DNA from: Pseudomonas petrae
GTDB taxonomy: Bacteria > Pseudomonadota > Gammaproteobacteria > Pseudomonadales > Pseudomonadaceae
Reading direction: 5' to 3'
DNA length: 64,000 bases
Assembly (NCBI RefSeq): GCF_021728295.1
Contig: NZ_JAKJXE010000013.1
Span: 84,272-148,271, forward strand
Shown here: positions 1 through 7,928 of the stretch, one piece after another
Layout of the letters: each line of letters starts with the position of its first letter
Numbering within the stretch: the first letter of the stretch is position 1
Position numbers and translations under genes: made by a program
Notes under the pieces: generated by a model
The model's database searches: none
What the model saw: the letters and a program-made list of their open reading frames with translations, nothing else
Told to the model about the DNA's origin: nothing

Positions 1-8
1 CGGTCCCG

Positions 9-950
9 CTAAATCACCGCCGCTTCATCCGCATCCTTCATCCCCAGCTCTTTCATCCGGTGATACAAGGTGCGTCGGGGGATTTCGAGTTCCTGCACCA
101 CCGCGTCGAGGCTGTGCTTGTGACGCTTGAGGGCGTCTTCGATGAGCATTCTTTCGATGACCCGCAGCTGAGTCTTCAGGCCGGTTTCCATATCGCGATC
201 CGGAGACGCATCGCCGCCCAGCAGCGGGAAACCGAGCACGAAACGCTTGGCCGCCGACTTCAGCTCGCGAATGTTGCCTGGCCATGAGTGGCTGAGCAGC
301 AGTTGCACCAGGCGATTGTCCAGCGCGGGAACCGGGCAACCGAAATCGGCGGCGACTTCCTGGGTGAACTGGTCGAACAACGGCAGGATCTGTTCGCGAC
401 GCTTGCGCAAGGCTGGCATCTGGATGGTCAGCACATTGAGCCGAAAAAACAGGTCGCGACGAAAAAGCCCTTGTTCCACGAGTTCATCCAGAGGGCGCTG
501 TGCCGAGGCGATGACCCGAAGGTCCACCGGAATGAACGCGGTCGAACCCAATCGCTCGATGCCGCGGGTTTCCAGAATACGCAGCAGCTTGGCCTGCAGG
601 TTCAGCGGCATGCTGTCGATCTCGTCCAGGTACAGCGTGCCGCCACAGGCCGCCTCGATGTACCCCTCCCGGGATCGGCTGACACCGGTGTAAGCGCCGT
701 TGACCACACCGAACAGCTGACTTTCCGCCAGGGATTCCGGAATAGCCGCGCAATTCATGCCGATGAAAGAACCTGTCCGACCGGACAAGTCATGAATACG
801 TTTGGCCAGCGTGTCTTTGCCTGTTCCTGTCTCCCCGCACAGCAGCAAATCCATACTCAGGTTTGCGGTATTCAATGCTATCTGCTGGATATCCAGCGCC
901 ACAGTTTCAGGCTGACACGGACACTCGCTTACATCGATTTCTTCTTTCAT
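9..950 (-). CDS. hrpR: HrpR-type sigma-54 enhancer-binding protein
   Basis: Bacterial enhancer-binding protein that, in P. syringae, forms a hetero-hexamer with HrpS and drives sigma-54 transcription of hrpL, the master sigma factor of the type III secretion system. The 313-residue protein is a bare AAA+ domain plus C-terminal Fis-type helix-turn-helix (about 280-305, PRRTLYHRMKELG) with no receiver domain, as in HrpR/HrpS. Walker A is GETGTGKD (39-46), Walker B is TLYLDEID near 105-112, and the sigma-54 contact loop reads GAYTGV (85-90) instead of GAFTGA. The ATG at 950 is chosen because GAGAGG lies five bases upstream; a longer frame to 1010 has no such signal. HrpR rather than HrpS is preferred from remembered similarity (MNCAAIPESLAESQLFGVVNG). 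hrpS would be expected just outside the left edge. Confidence 0.88.
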   Translation of the reverse strand: MKEEIDVSECPCQPETVALDIQQIALNTANLSMDLLLCGETGTGKDTLAKRIHDLSGRTGSFIGMNCAAIPESLAESQLFGVVNGAYTGVSRSREGYIEAACGGTLYLDEIDSMPLNLQAKLLRILETRGIERLGSTAFIPVDLRVIASAQRPLDELVEQGLFRRDLFFRLNVLTIQMPALRKRREQILPLFDQFTQEVAADFGCPVPALDNRLVQLLLSHSWPGNIRELKSAAKRFVLGFPLLGGDASPDRDMETGLKTQLRVIERMLIEDALKRHKHSLDAVVQELEIPRRTLYHRMKELGMKDADEAAVI

Positions 951-2036
951 CGATACCTCTCGTAGTGGGAGCAAGCGATTTATTAATACCACGCATTCCA
1001 AAGGCAGCAATAATTAAATTTAGTTCCCCGACGGGGCGAGACTTACTGCACACGCTGGACAAGGCCAGCCGTGATAGCACTTTGACTTTATTGACGGCGA
1101 CAACTAATTATCTGCCAAACATTCAAACAGCTATTTAAATTTAGCCCTTGCCCCCGTCCGGACGATGACTTACGCGGGACGGCAAAGCCTGCGGTGACTA
1201 AGGCGTGCATCACAATAGCTTAACAATCATCAGGTTATGCTCTGCCATGGTGCGCCTGGCCTCAGTCGCTCTGGTTGCACACTGTTCTGCCGTAGCCCGA
1301 AGCCTGGAACTGAATTAGTAATACTATTATCAACCGTGTGTTGTGGTTAACGCGCCGTCCGTTTTGAATGTATTTATATCGCTCATGTTCAACGATGACA
1401 ACTAACTAAGTTTTGCGCCCGACTCACCCGCCCAACACTGTAAAAACTTATATAACTCGATTCGCATCGAAAGTGACCGTTCGCGGATCGCGCAACTTGA
1501 ATATCATCCATTCATTAATAACGCACTTAGTTTAAACTCGTTCGGAAAACCGACTGTTCCAACTCGGTTTTCCGAACAGGATTTACTGTACTCCGGCGTA
1601 TAGGTCCAGAACCCTTGAATCTAGCGGGTCCGACTCGGCACACGTCCTAATGACGTACGCAAAATCCGAGGCAAAGGTTTGCGCAGTGCGGCTGATTTGA
1701 TAATGGATCCAACTGTTGGTAGCGACGACCGGCGACTTGTAGCGAGCAGACAGCCCACGCAAAAAGCTATGTAGGTTTCACTGTGAATGTTTCTAATTGT
1801 GTCTTCGCCGGAGGCTGGCCACGATGTATCAGCGCTCTTACACAACGCACAAAAGTTCGGTGAGATTCTCGTTAATCGATTTAGCAAATAGGCTTGCCAC
1901 AACTCATGCGGTCAGACGGAGGCAGAAAGGAGGGCGTATGCCATGTGTCCGCGCCGATACAGAGTGGGGCCACAGAGCGGCTTATTGCTGCCAAAATTAG
2001 GCCCGAAGCGGACAATCCTGCGGCTGAAGCGTGGTG
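951..2036. other. AT-rich spacer between hrpR and hrpH
   Basis: About 1.1 kb with no convincing gene. It is visibly richer in A+T than its flanks, which is common around hrp islands. It must hold the hrpR(S) promoter near 950-1200 and the 3' end of the hrpH transcript. Short frames here (for example 1621-1902 on the minus strand) lack ribosome binding sites and recognisable composition. I found no hrp box in it. The one clear structure is the 14-bp inverted repeat at 1540-1577. Confidence 0.6.
1540..1577. repeat. Perfect 14-bp inverted repeat, 10-nt loop
   Basis: Left arm GTTCGGAAAACCGA (1540-1553) and right arm TCGGTTTTCCGAAC (1564-1577) are exact reverse complements around CTGTTCCAAC. Neither strand has a T-run after the stem, so a classical intrinsic terminator is doubtful. 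It could be a protein-binding dyad or a stabilising hairpin at the 3' end of the hrpH message. Confidence 0.7.
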
Positions 2037-3125
2037 TCAGGGACGCACGATCCCCGCTGACGCCGTGGCAGTACTGACTGCCAGTGCCTCGTTACCGTGC
2101 ATCACGTCGTCGGTCATTTTGCCGAGGGTGGCCGAAAGGTGCTCGAACTGGTCGCGAGGCACCAGCAGGCGGGAAGGTCCGTCGGCGGTTTTTTTGCGCA
2201 GAAACGCCGGATTGAGGTTCAACAGCACCGAGCGATCGATGCCGGCACTGGCGGCGAGGCGCTCAAGGTCAACCGGTCGCGCAAGCTCCAGCACCGTGAA
2301 ATACGGCGCGTTGGCCACCGGGCTGAGCTTCACGCCATAGGTCTCCGGTTCGCGCACCAGCAACGACAGCGCCAGCAGGCGCGGCACGTAATCCTGGGTT
2401 TCCTTTGGCAGGCTCAAGTGCCAATAATCGGTGGGCAGGCCTCGCCGCTGATTCGCGTCGATGGCCCGGCTCACCGTGCCCTCCCCCGCGTTATAAGCCG
2501 CCATCGCCAACAGCCAGTCACCGCCGAACTGGCCGTGCAGACGCGTCAGGTAATCCATCGCCGCTTTGCTGGACGCCACCACGTCCCGGCGTCCGTCATA
2601 CCAGGCGGTCTGACGCAGGTCGAAATCGCGCCCGGTGGCGGCCATGAACTGCCACAGCCCAGCCGCGTCACGGATCGAATTGGCTTTGGGGTTGTAGGCG
2701 CTTTCGATGATCGGCAACAAGGCCAGCTCCGCCGGCATCGCACGCTGATCGAGGGTTTCTACGATGAAGTGCAGATACGGACTGGCCCGCTGACTGGCAT
2801 TGCGGATGAAGCCTGCGTTGCCCAGCAGCCAGTCGCGCTGCCGCACAATGCGCTCGTTGACGCCGTTATCGTCGGCCAGACGGAAATCCTGTCCCATCCG
2901 CTGCCAGATATCACTGCCGTCGTAGGGTTGCGCCGGCCGCGAAAAGGCCACCGGCTCAACGCTGCGATTGAGACCCGCCACCAGGCGCGGCGTGCGTTCA
3001 GTCCTCGCCTCGGGCGGGCCGTAAGACTGGCAGCCGGCACACAACATCGCGACAGTCAGTGAAGCAATGCGCATCGGTCGAGCGACACGCAAAGCGCCCG
3101 GGTACGGGCTGAAGGCAGGCGGCAT
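2037..3125 (-). CDS. hrpH: HrpH-like lytic murein transglycosylase (MltD-type lipoprotein)
   Basis: Cleaves peptidoglycan glycan strands; in P. syringae HrpH is a type III-associated transglycosylase thought to open the wall for the secretion apparatus and is itself HrpL-controlled. The SLT fold is clear: catalytic Glu141 in PIIESAYNPKANS, GLWQFMAATGRDF, and AAYNAGEGTVSRAI. A hydrophobic segment ends in a lipobox with Cys32 (AMLCAGC). The C-terminal 80 residues resemble a single LysM-like segment. The ATG at 3125 has AGGA nine bases upstream and sits about 27 bp after the hrp box; ATG 3074 (Met18) is the alternative and would give a more usual lipoprotein signal. Its position next to hrpR and the hrp box support HrpH over a housekeeping MltD. 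Confidence 0.85.
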   Translation of the reverse strand: MPPAFSPYPGALRVARPMRIASLTVAMLCAGCQSYGPPEARTERTPRLVAGLNRSVEPVAFSRPAQPYDGSDIWQRMGQDFRLADDNGVNERIVRQRDWLLGNAGFIRNASQRASPYLHFIVETLDQRAMPAELALLPIIESAYNPKANSIRDAAGLWQFMAATGRDFDLRQTAWYDGRRDVVASSKAAMDYLTRLHGQFGGDWLLAMAAYNAGEGTVSRAIDANQRRGLPTDYWHLSLPKETQDYVPRLLALSLLVREPETYGVKLSPVANAPYFTVLELARPVDLERLAASAGIDRSVLLNLNPAFLRKKTADGPSRLLVPRDQFEHLSATLGKMTDDVMHGNEALAVSTATASAGIVRP

Positions 3126-3151
3126 TGGAGGTCATCCTGAGAGGTTTATGC

Positions 3152-3179
3152 TGTGTGGCACGGGCGCTTGAATGGTTCC
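3152..3179 (-). promoter_or_regulatory. hrp box (HrpL-dependent promoter) of hrpH
   Basis: Read on the minus strand the site is GGAACC, 15 bases, CCACACA, an exact match to the HrpL sigma-factor consensus GGAACC-N15/16-CCACNNA. The -10-side motif lies 26 bp before the hrpH ATG at 3125, which gives a short leader. It predicts hrpH expression with the type III regulon. Confidence 0.88.
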
Positions 3180-3235
3180 AATAAGCCCGTGCAGTCACAC
3201 CCTCTCCACCCTTCCTTATATAGAAAGCCTCTCCA

Positions 3236-3676
3236 TCACGAATGCATCACCTTGTCGTGATCGCGAACGCTGTATTTCACCACGCCCCAGATCAGCAGCT
3301 CGTCACCCTCCATGACGTAGCGCGGCGGGTATTTGGTGTTCTCGGACTTGAGAATGACCTCGTTGCCACGCATGTGCAGGCGCTTGCAGACCGGCTCGGT
3401 ATTGAGCGCGGCGATGACGATATCGCCATGCTCGGCATACAGGCTGCGGTCGACGATCACCAGGTCGCCGCAATAGATGCCCGCGCCCTGCATGCTGTCG
3501 CCCTCTATTTTCACGAGATAGACATGGGGCGCGCGGAGGTCGAACAGCTCGTCCAGCGAAATGTGCCGCTCGATGTGATCGGCCGCCGGCGAGGGAAAAC
3601 CCGCCGGCACTTGAAAGGCATAAAGGGGAAATCGCTCGCCCGCCGCCGACAATCGGCCAAGGATGGTGACACTCAT
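3236..3676 (-). CDS. umuD: UmuD-like translesion polymerase V autoproteolytic subunit
   Basis: S24/LexA-family protein of 146 residues, the usual UmuD size, with no N-terminal DNA-binding domain. RecA-stimulated self-cleavage is expected at Ala25-Gly26 (VPAGFPSPAAD). The catalytic dyad is Ser61 (EGDSMQGAG) and Lys98 (EPVCKRL), aligning with Ser60/Lys97 of E. coli UmuD. UmuD' normally binds the UmuC polymerase, but no umuC follows: the next gene downstream is hrpH. It starts 24 bp from a perfect LexA box shared with the divergent SRAP gene, so SOS induction is likely. RulA, the plasmid and chromosomal UmuD of P. syringae, is an equally valid name. Confidence 0.85.
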   Translation of the reverse strand: MSVTILGRLSAAGERFPLYAFQVPAGFPSPAADHIERHISLDELFDLRAPHVYLVKIEGDSMQGAGIYCGDLVIVDRSLYAEHGDIVIAALNTEPVCKRLHMRGNEVILKSENTKYPPRYVMEGDELLIWGVVKYSVRDHDKVMHS

Positions 3677-3694
3677 GAGACTGACCTTGTGTTT

Positions 3695-3720
3695 GTTAAC
3701 TGTACGTATATACAGTTAAC
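3695..3720. promoter_or_regulatory. LexA (SOS) box, bidirectional
   Basis: CTGTACGTATATACAG at 3700-3715 is an exact CTGT-N8-ACAG LexA operator. It is embedded in a longer palindrome whose outer arms GTTAAC (3695-3700) and GTTAAC (3715-3720) extend the symmetry. It lies between umuD (minus, starts 3676) and the SRAP gene (plus, starts 3775) and can serve both. Confidence 0.9.
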
Positions 3721-3774
3721 GTTCTCAACCGCGCGCGGTCAATCTGGTAAGCAGGAAAATTCGACGGGTGACAC

Positions 3775-4503
3775 ATGTGCGGACGCTACTCGATCTACGA
3801 GCCAATGGATCATTACCTCAAGACGCTGGCGCCAGAGCAGCTGGTGATCAATGGCTACGATCTCTGGCCCATCGAGCGTTACAACGTGGCGCCGACCACC
3901 CGTGTCGAAATCATCCGCCCTGTCGCTGACGGCTTGAGCGTCGACAAGGTGCGCTGGGGCTGGTCGCCCTACTGGGCGAAAGGCAAACGGCCCGACCCGA
4001 TCAATGCGCGCGTCGAAACGGTGATGACGGGCAAGTTCTTCAAGGACCTGTGGCCGAATGGTCGCGCGCTGGCCCCGGCAAACGGCTGGTACGAATGGGT
4101 GAAAGACCCGAACGATTCGAAGCGCAAGCAGCCCTGGTTCATTCATCTGAAGGACCAGCAACCGATGTACTTCGCCGCATTGGGCCTGGTCAGCCCCGGC
4201 CTTGAGCCGGACGAACGCGACGGCTTCGTCATCATCACGGCTGCGAGCGACGCCGGCATGCTCGACATCCACGACCGCCGCCCGCTGGTGCTGACGCCCG
4301 AGCTCGCCCGGGAATGGGTCGACCCGCAGACGCCGGCGTCACGGCTCGCGCAAATCGCGCAGGAAGGCTGCCGGCCGGTCAGCGATTTTCACTGGCATGC
4401 CGTGGGCAAGGAGGTCGGGAATGTGCGCAACGAGGGGGCGCAGTTGATCGAGCCCTTGGCTGGGCTCGATTTGCTGGCGGAAGATCAGAACGAGGACGTT
4501 TGA
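3775..4503 (+). CDS. SOS response-associated peptidase / SRAP protein (YedK/HMCES family)
   Basis: SRAP proteins crosslink covalently to abasic sites in single-stranded DNA through the N-terminal cysteine and protect them from strand cleavage. The 242-residue protein shows the family residues: Cys2 (MCGRYS), Asn77 (INARVE), Glu107 (GWYEW) and His166 (DIHDRRP). GWGWSPYWAK-type RWG and WYEW blocks are typical. It is transcribed away from umuD with the LexA box 60-75 bp upstream, matching the family's SOS association. The only oddity is IHDRRP where IHDRMP is usual. Confidence 0.93.
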   Translation: MCGRYSIYEPMDHYLKTLAPEQLVINGYDLWPIERYNVAPTTRVEIIRPVADGLSVDKVRWGWSPYWAKGKRPDPINARVETVMTGKFFKDLWPNGRALAPANGWYEWVKDPNDSKRKQPWFIHLKDQQPMYFAALGLVSPGLEPDERDGFVIITAASDAGMLDIHDRRPLVLTPELAREWVDPQTPASRLAQIAQEGCRPVSDFHWHAVGKEVGNVRNEGAQLIEPLAGLDLLAEDQNEDV

Positions 4504-4548
4504 TCGCCGTGCTTTGCGATCAAACGGTATGCAGGGTGTGGCGAGTGG

Positions 4549-6771
4549 TCAGAGCGTCCACTTCACCGAGAACATTAGGTTGCGCGGATCGCCGTAAACG
4601 CCGGTGCCCGACTCTTTCGGGATGCCCTGCCAGTAACGTGTGTCGAAAAGGTTGTTGACGTTGACCCGACCGTCCCAGTGCTCGTTCAGCTTGTAGCCGG
4701 CCATCAGGCCGACGATGCCGTAAGCGTCCTGATCCGCTTGGCCGTCGCCGACGCGGTTGAAGGTCTTGCTCTGGGCAAGCACGTCCGCCCCTACTCGCCA
4801 TTTGTGCAGCTCGCCCGGCAAGGTGTAGCTGGTCGCGGTTTTGAACAGATGCTTCGGCTGTTCGGGGGCGAACAGTTTGCCTTCGTTGCTTTTGGTGCCG
4901 TCTTCGACAAACTGGCTCAGCACGTAGGTGTAGGACGCCGAGAACTGCCAGTCCGGCGTCAGCGCGCCGCTCAGCTCGGTGTCGATTCCGCGGCTGCGCA
5001 CCTTGCCCGCTGCGCCGTAGCAGCTGGAAGCCGGGAAGCTCGGGCAATTGGTGGAGTTCTGGTCCTGGACGAGATACGCGCGGTTTTCCTGCTCCATTTC
5101 AAACAGCGCCACCGACGCATTCAGCGCGCCGTCGAAATATTCGCCCTTAAGGCCGATCTCGTAGTTCTTGCCGGTCATTGGCTTCAGCACCGAGCGCGAC
5201 GAATCCATCTCGGTCTGCGGCTTGAAGATTTCGGTGTAGCTGGCGTAGGCCGAGTACGTCTCGTTCAGGTCATAGATGACGCCGGCGTACGGCGTGACTT
5301 CGCGGACCACCTTGTAATCACCACTGCCGACGCGGTTGTCGAAGTCATACCAGCTGACGCGGCTGCCGAGGATCACGTGCAGCGGGTCGATGGGGTTCAG
5401 GCGCGCGGCGGCGTATACGCCTTCTTCGGTGGCGGCGTTACGGGTTTCGTACAGGCTGGTGTCGACGTCAGGTTTGGGCAGTGAATGGGGCGGGTTGTAG
5501 ATATCGATCGGCGTGCCGTCGGTCCAGCCGCCCCACTGGTGAAACTTCTCCTGCCGGTGGCTCACGCCCACGACCAGCTCATGCTCGCGACCGAACATCT
5601 GAAACGGCCCGCTGAGGGACGCATCAAGGTTGGTCTGGTCATCGTCGTCGCGGTACTTGCCGTGGTACTGCTGAAAACCCAGACCGTCGTAGTTGCCGAT
5701 GTAGCTGGAGAAGGTATCCGCTTCGGCCCAGATCTTCTGCCCGGCGAGCTTGGCCGACCAGCCGTTGTCGAAGCGGTGCGTGACGTCGGTGAAGAACATG
5801 ATGTTGTCCTTGTTCCAGTACGACCAGTCGTTGCTGAGGAACGTCGAACGCTTGAGGTGCAGGTCTTCGCCGTTTGGACCGCTGGGCAGACCGCCCCAGT
5901 CCGAGGTGTTGTCGTCACGCTGTTTGGACGCGCCGACGGTCCAGGTTGTTGAATCATTCAGGTCGGCTTCGAGAATCCCGTAAAAGGTCTGGCGCTGGTT
6001 CTTGCGGATGTCGGAGAAGCTCTTGTCGTCTTCGTACGCGGCCACCACGCGGCCGCGAACGGTGCCGGAATCGTTGAGCGTGTTCGACGCATCGACCTCG
6101 GTGCGGTAACGGTCCCAACTGCCAGCGCTGGTGGTCACGCTCACTTGCGGCACGGCGGTCAGGCGCTTGCGCACCAGGTTCAACGTCGCTGCCGGGCTGC
6201 CCGCGCCAGTCATCAGGCCCGTCGCACCGCGCACCACTTCGACGCGGTCATACATGGCCAGGTCCGCGCCGGAAATCACATCCTGAGTGTAGGTGCTGAT
6301 GCTGCTCGGCAGCCCGTCGTACATGATGTTGTCGATCTTGAAACCGCGCGCCAGAAATTCCTGACGGTCCGACGCCGTTCGGTGCAGCGTCACGCCGGGT
6401 GCGTATTTCACCACGTCGTTCAGGTCGTTCATGCCCTGATCGTCCATGCGCTGGCGGGTGATCACACTCACCGATTGCGGGGTCTCGCGGATGGACAACG
6501 GCAGCTGGGTCGCCGTGTTCATGGAACCCGTTGTATACGAACCCGAATTCTCCGTGGTCGCCTGCCCCGCGATGCCGTAATCGGCGTTGATGCTCAAGCC
6601 TTCCAACGCCACTGCGCCCGGCGCAGAGTTGCCGCTGGCACTGCCCGGTTGAGTGAGCGATGTCGCCGATGGCTGATCGGGCAAATCCTGCTGCGTCGGT
6701 GCTGCGAAGGAATGGCTGGAGAAACCAAGGGCAACAAGTGCCGACAAGGCAGGCAGGGCGGGACGTAGCAT
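4549..6771 (-). CDS. TonB-dependent siderophore receptor (FhuE/FpvA-like)
   Basis: Outer-membrane ferric-siderophore receptor of 740 residues. A signal peptide (about 1-23, ending SHSFAA) is followed by a linker with a TonB-box-like stretch (ALEGLSINA), a plug domain (about 85-200: PQSVSVITRQRMDD, PGVTLHRT, DRVEVVRGATGLMTG) and a 22-strand barrel to the C-terminal KWTL. It lacks the extra N-terminal STN signalling domain, so it should not be a trans-envelope sigma/anti-sigma transducer. SD AGGAAG sits six bases before the ATG. Substrate is not determinable; the plug and the NWSYWNKD-like loops resemble hydroxamate (coprogen/rhodotorulate or pyoverdine) receptors. A weak Fur-box-like site lies upstream. 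Confidence 0.85.
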   Translation of the reverse strand: MLRPALPALSALVALGFSSHSFAAPTQQDLPDQPSATSLTQPGSASGNSAPGAVALEGLSINADYGIAGQATTENSGSYTTGSMNTATQLPLSIRETPQSVSVITRQRMDDQGMNDLNDVVKYAPGVTLHRTASDRQEFLARGFKIDNIMYDGLPSSISTYTQDVISGADLAMYDRVEVVRGATGLMTGAGSPAATLNLVRKRLTAVPQVSVTTSAGSWDRYRTEVDASNTLNDSGTVRGRVVAAYEDDKSFSDIRKNQRQTFYGILEADLNDSTTWTVGASKQRDDNTSDWGGLPSGPNGEDLHLKRSTFLSNDWSYWNKDNIMFFTDVTHRFDNGWSAKLAGQKIWAEADTFSSYIGNYDGLGFQQYHGKYRDDDDQTNLDASLSGPFQMFGREHELVVGVSHRQEKFHQWGGWTDGTPIDIYNPPHSLPKPDVDTSLYETRNAATEEGVYAAARLNPIDPLHVILGSRVSWYDFDNRVGSGDYKVVREVTPYAGVIYDLNETYSAYASYTEIFKPQTEMDSSRSVLKPMTGKNYEIGLKGEYFDGALNASVALFEMEQENRAYLVQDQNSTNCPSFPASSCYGAAGKVRSRGIDTELSGALTPDWQFSASYTYVLSQFVEDGTKSNEGKLFAPEQPKHLFKTATSYTLPGELHKWRVGADVLAQSKTFNRVGDGQADQDAYGIVGLMAGYKLNEHWDGRVNVNNLFDTRYWQGIPKESGTGVYGDPRNLMFSVKWTL

Positions 6772-7101
6772 CGGGTGCTTCCTGGAGAGGACGAAGGCGT
6801 GCTGATCTGCGGCACGGCACCCTGACGAGCGACGTTCCGCATGGCGAAAAGCTATGAGGGCGCCGATCGTAACAATATTTTTATAAAATGTTAATGCAAA
6901 GCGTTATCAATTGTTAAGGATTCTGATTCGGCTTCACAGGCTTGGCAATGTAAAGGGATGAGCAGGCAGGCGAGCGTCCCGCAACGACCTGCATGCTTGG
7001 TCCTGAACAGCGCGAGTAGAACGCCTACAAAATCTTTTTCTAAAGATTCCTGCCAGGGTGCCGACAAGCACCCACAAGCCTTTCTGATATAGGGAAATGA
7101 G
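6772..7101. other. Divergent intergenic region, receptor gene / zinc-ribbon gene
   Basis: This 330-bp stretch must carry the promoters of the TonB receptor gene (leftward) and of the first zinc-ribbon gene (rightward). It contains the weak Fur-box candidate at 6891-6910 and an A/T-rich run around 6870-6890. I see no RNA gene or terminator in it. Confidence 0.5.
6891..6910 (-). promoter_or_regulatory. Possible Fur box of the TonB receptor gene
   Basis: On the minus strand TGATAACGCTTTGCATTAA keeps both outer arms of the Fur consensus (GATAA and CATTA) but has a poor centre. It lies about 120 bp upstream of the receptor start in an AT-rich stretch. The call rests on the match plus the expected iron control of the gene. 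Confidence 0.35.
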
Positions 7102-7455
7102 ATGGCGATGGTATTTTGTCGTGGCTGTGCAAAGGAGCTGCATGAAACGGCAGTCACTTGCCCACAATGTGGCGCGAGTCAAATCACCTCAGCAACACTC
7201 CCCCCTGCAAACGTTGGCTCCCCCTGGATGGCAATCATTTCGCTCGTGCTCAGTATCGTGTGCACTCTTGCGCTCTTCGACCAAAATGAATGGGACACAG
7301 AGACGATTCAGGGCTTGGGCCTGTTCTCTGTCGCCGCCCTGATTCTCGGGATCATCACTATCAACACCAAAAGACCGGGCTATGGCATGGCCATCGCCGG
7401 GACTGTGTTATCGGGTGTCTCACTGCTTATTTTCGTTGGACTGGCTGTTAATTAA
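7102..7455 (+). CDS. Zinc-ribbon membrane protein (DUF4190-like)
   Basis: Small membrane protein of 117 residues, function unknown. An N-terminal zinc ribbon of the CxxC-x12-CxxC type (CRGC...CPQC, about residues 6-23) is followed by two or three hydrophobic helices (about 42-60, 73-87, 92-116) spaced by KRPGYGMA, the pattern of DUF4190 proteins. AGGGA lies seven bases before the ATG at 7102; an in-frame ATG at 7108 is also possible. The next gene, 16 bp downstream, has a closely similar ribbon on a different membrane domain, so the two are probably co-transcribed. Confidence 0.75.
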   Translation: MAMVFCRGCAKELHETAVTCPQCGASQITSATLPPANVGSPWMAIISLVLSIVCTLALFDQNEWDTETIQGLGLFSVAALILGIITINTKRPGYGMAIAGTVLSGVSLLIFVGLAVN

Positions 7456-7471
7456 TCAAAGGAAGATTCAA

Positions 7472-7921
7472 ATGGCATTTTGTAGTGGTTGTGCAAAAGA
7501 AATCAGTGATGGTGCTGTCACGTGCCCGCAGTGCGGCGCGCCGCAGTTGGCGTACGCAGGCGGCGGCAATAGCGCTGCCGTTGTCACCCAGCCAGGTTTT
7601 TTTCACTGGTATGTAGACGTTCTGAAAAAGTACGCGGTGTTCAGTGGGAGGGCGCGGCGCAAGGAATACTGGATGTTTTTCCTGATCAACTTCCTGATCG
7701 CTATCGCGATTGCCGTTGTCGACGCCATCATCGGCAGCCATTCAATGATCTCGAATGTTTATAGCCTTGCGTTATTGATACCCGGCCTCGCCGTTGGCGT
7801 TCGCCGACTGCACGACACTGATCGCAGCGGCTGGTGGCTCATTGTGCCGTTCGCCAACATCGTGTTCCTGGCTACGGAAGGTCAAAAAGGCGATAACCGC
7901 TTCGGCCCGGCTCCCCAGTAA
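7472..7921 (+). CDS. Zinc-ribbon DUF805 membrane protein
   Basis: 149-residue protein: N-terminal zinc ribbon (CSGC...CPQC, residues 4-21), a Gly/Ala linker, then a DUF805 inner-membrane domain (about 45-149). DUF805 signatures are visible: GRARRKEYWMFFLIN, the central hydrophobic helices, GVRRLHDTDRSGWW, and the C-terminal EGQKGDNRFGP. The ATG at 7472 is preceded by AAAGGAAG. The family has no assigned biochemical function. The ribbon shares the CAKE and AVTCPQCGA blocks with the upstream gene, which indicates duplication of the ribbon module. Confidence 0.85.
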   Translation: MAFCSGCAKEISDGAVTCPQCGAPQLAYAGGGNSAAVVTQPGFFHWYVDVLKKYAVFSGRARRKEYWMFFLINFLIAIAIAVVDAIIGSHSMISNVYSLALLIPGLAVGVRRLHDTDRSGWWLIVPFANIVFLATEGQKGDNRFGPAPQ

Positions 7922-7928
7922 GCTGATT

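Noticed and set aside
1621..1902. 93-codon frame in the hrpR-hrpH spacer as a possible small effector or chaperone
   Set aside because: No hrp box, no SD, no amphipathic N-terminus and unremarkable composition.
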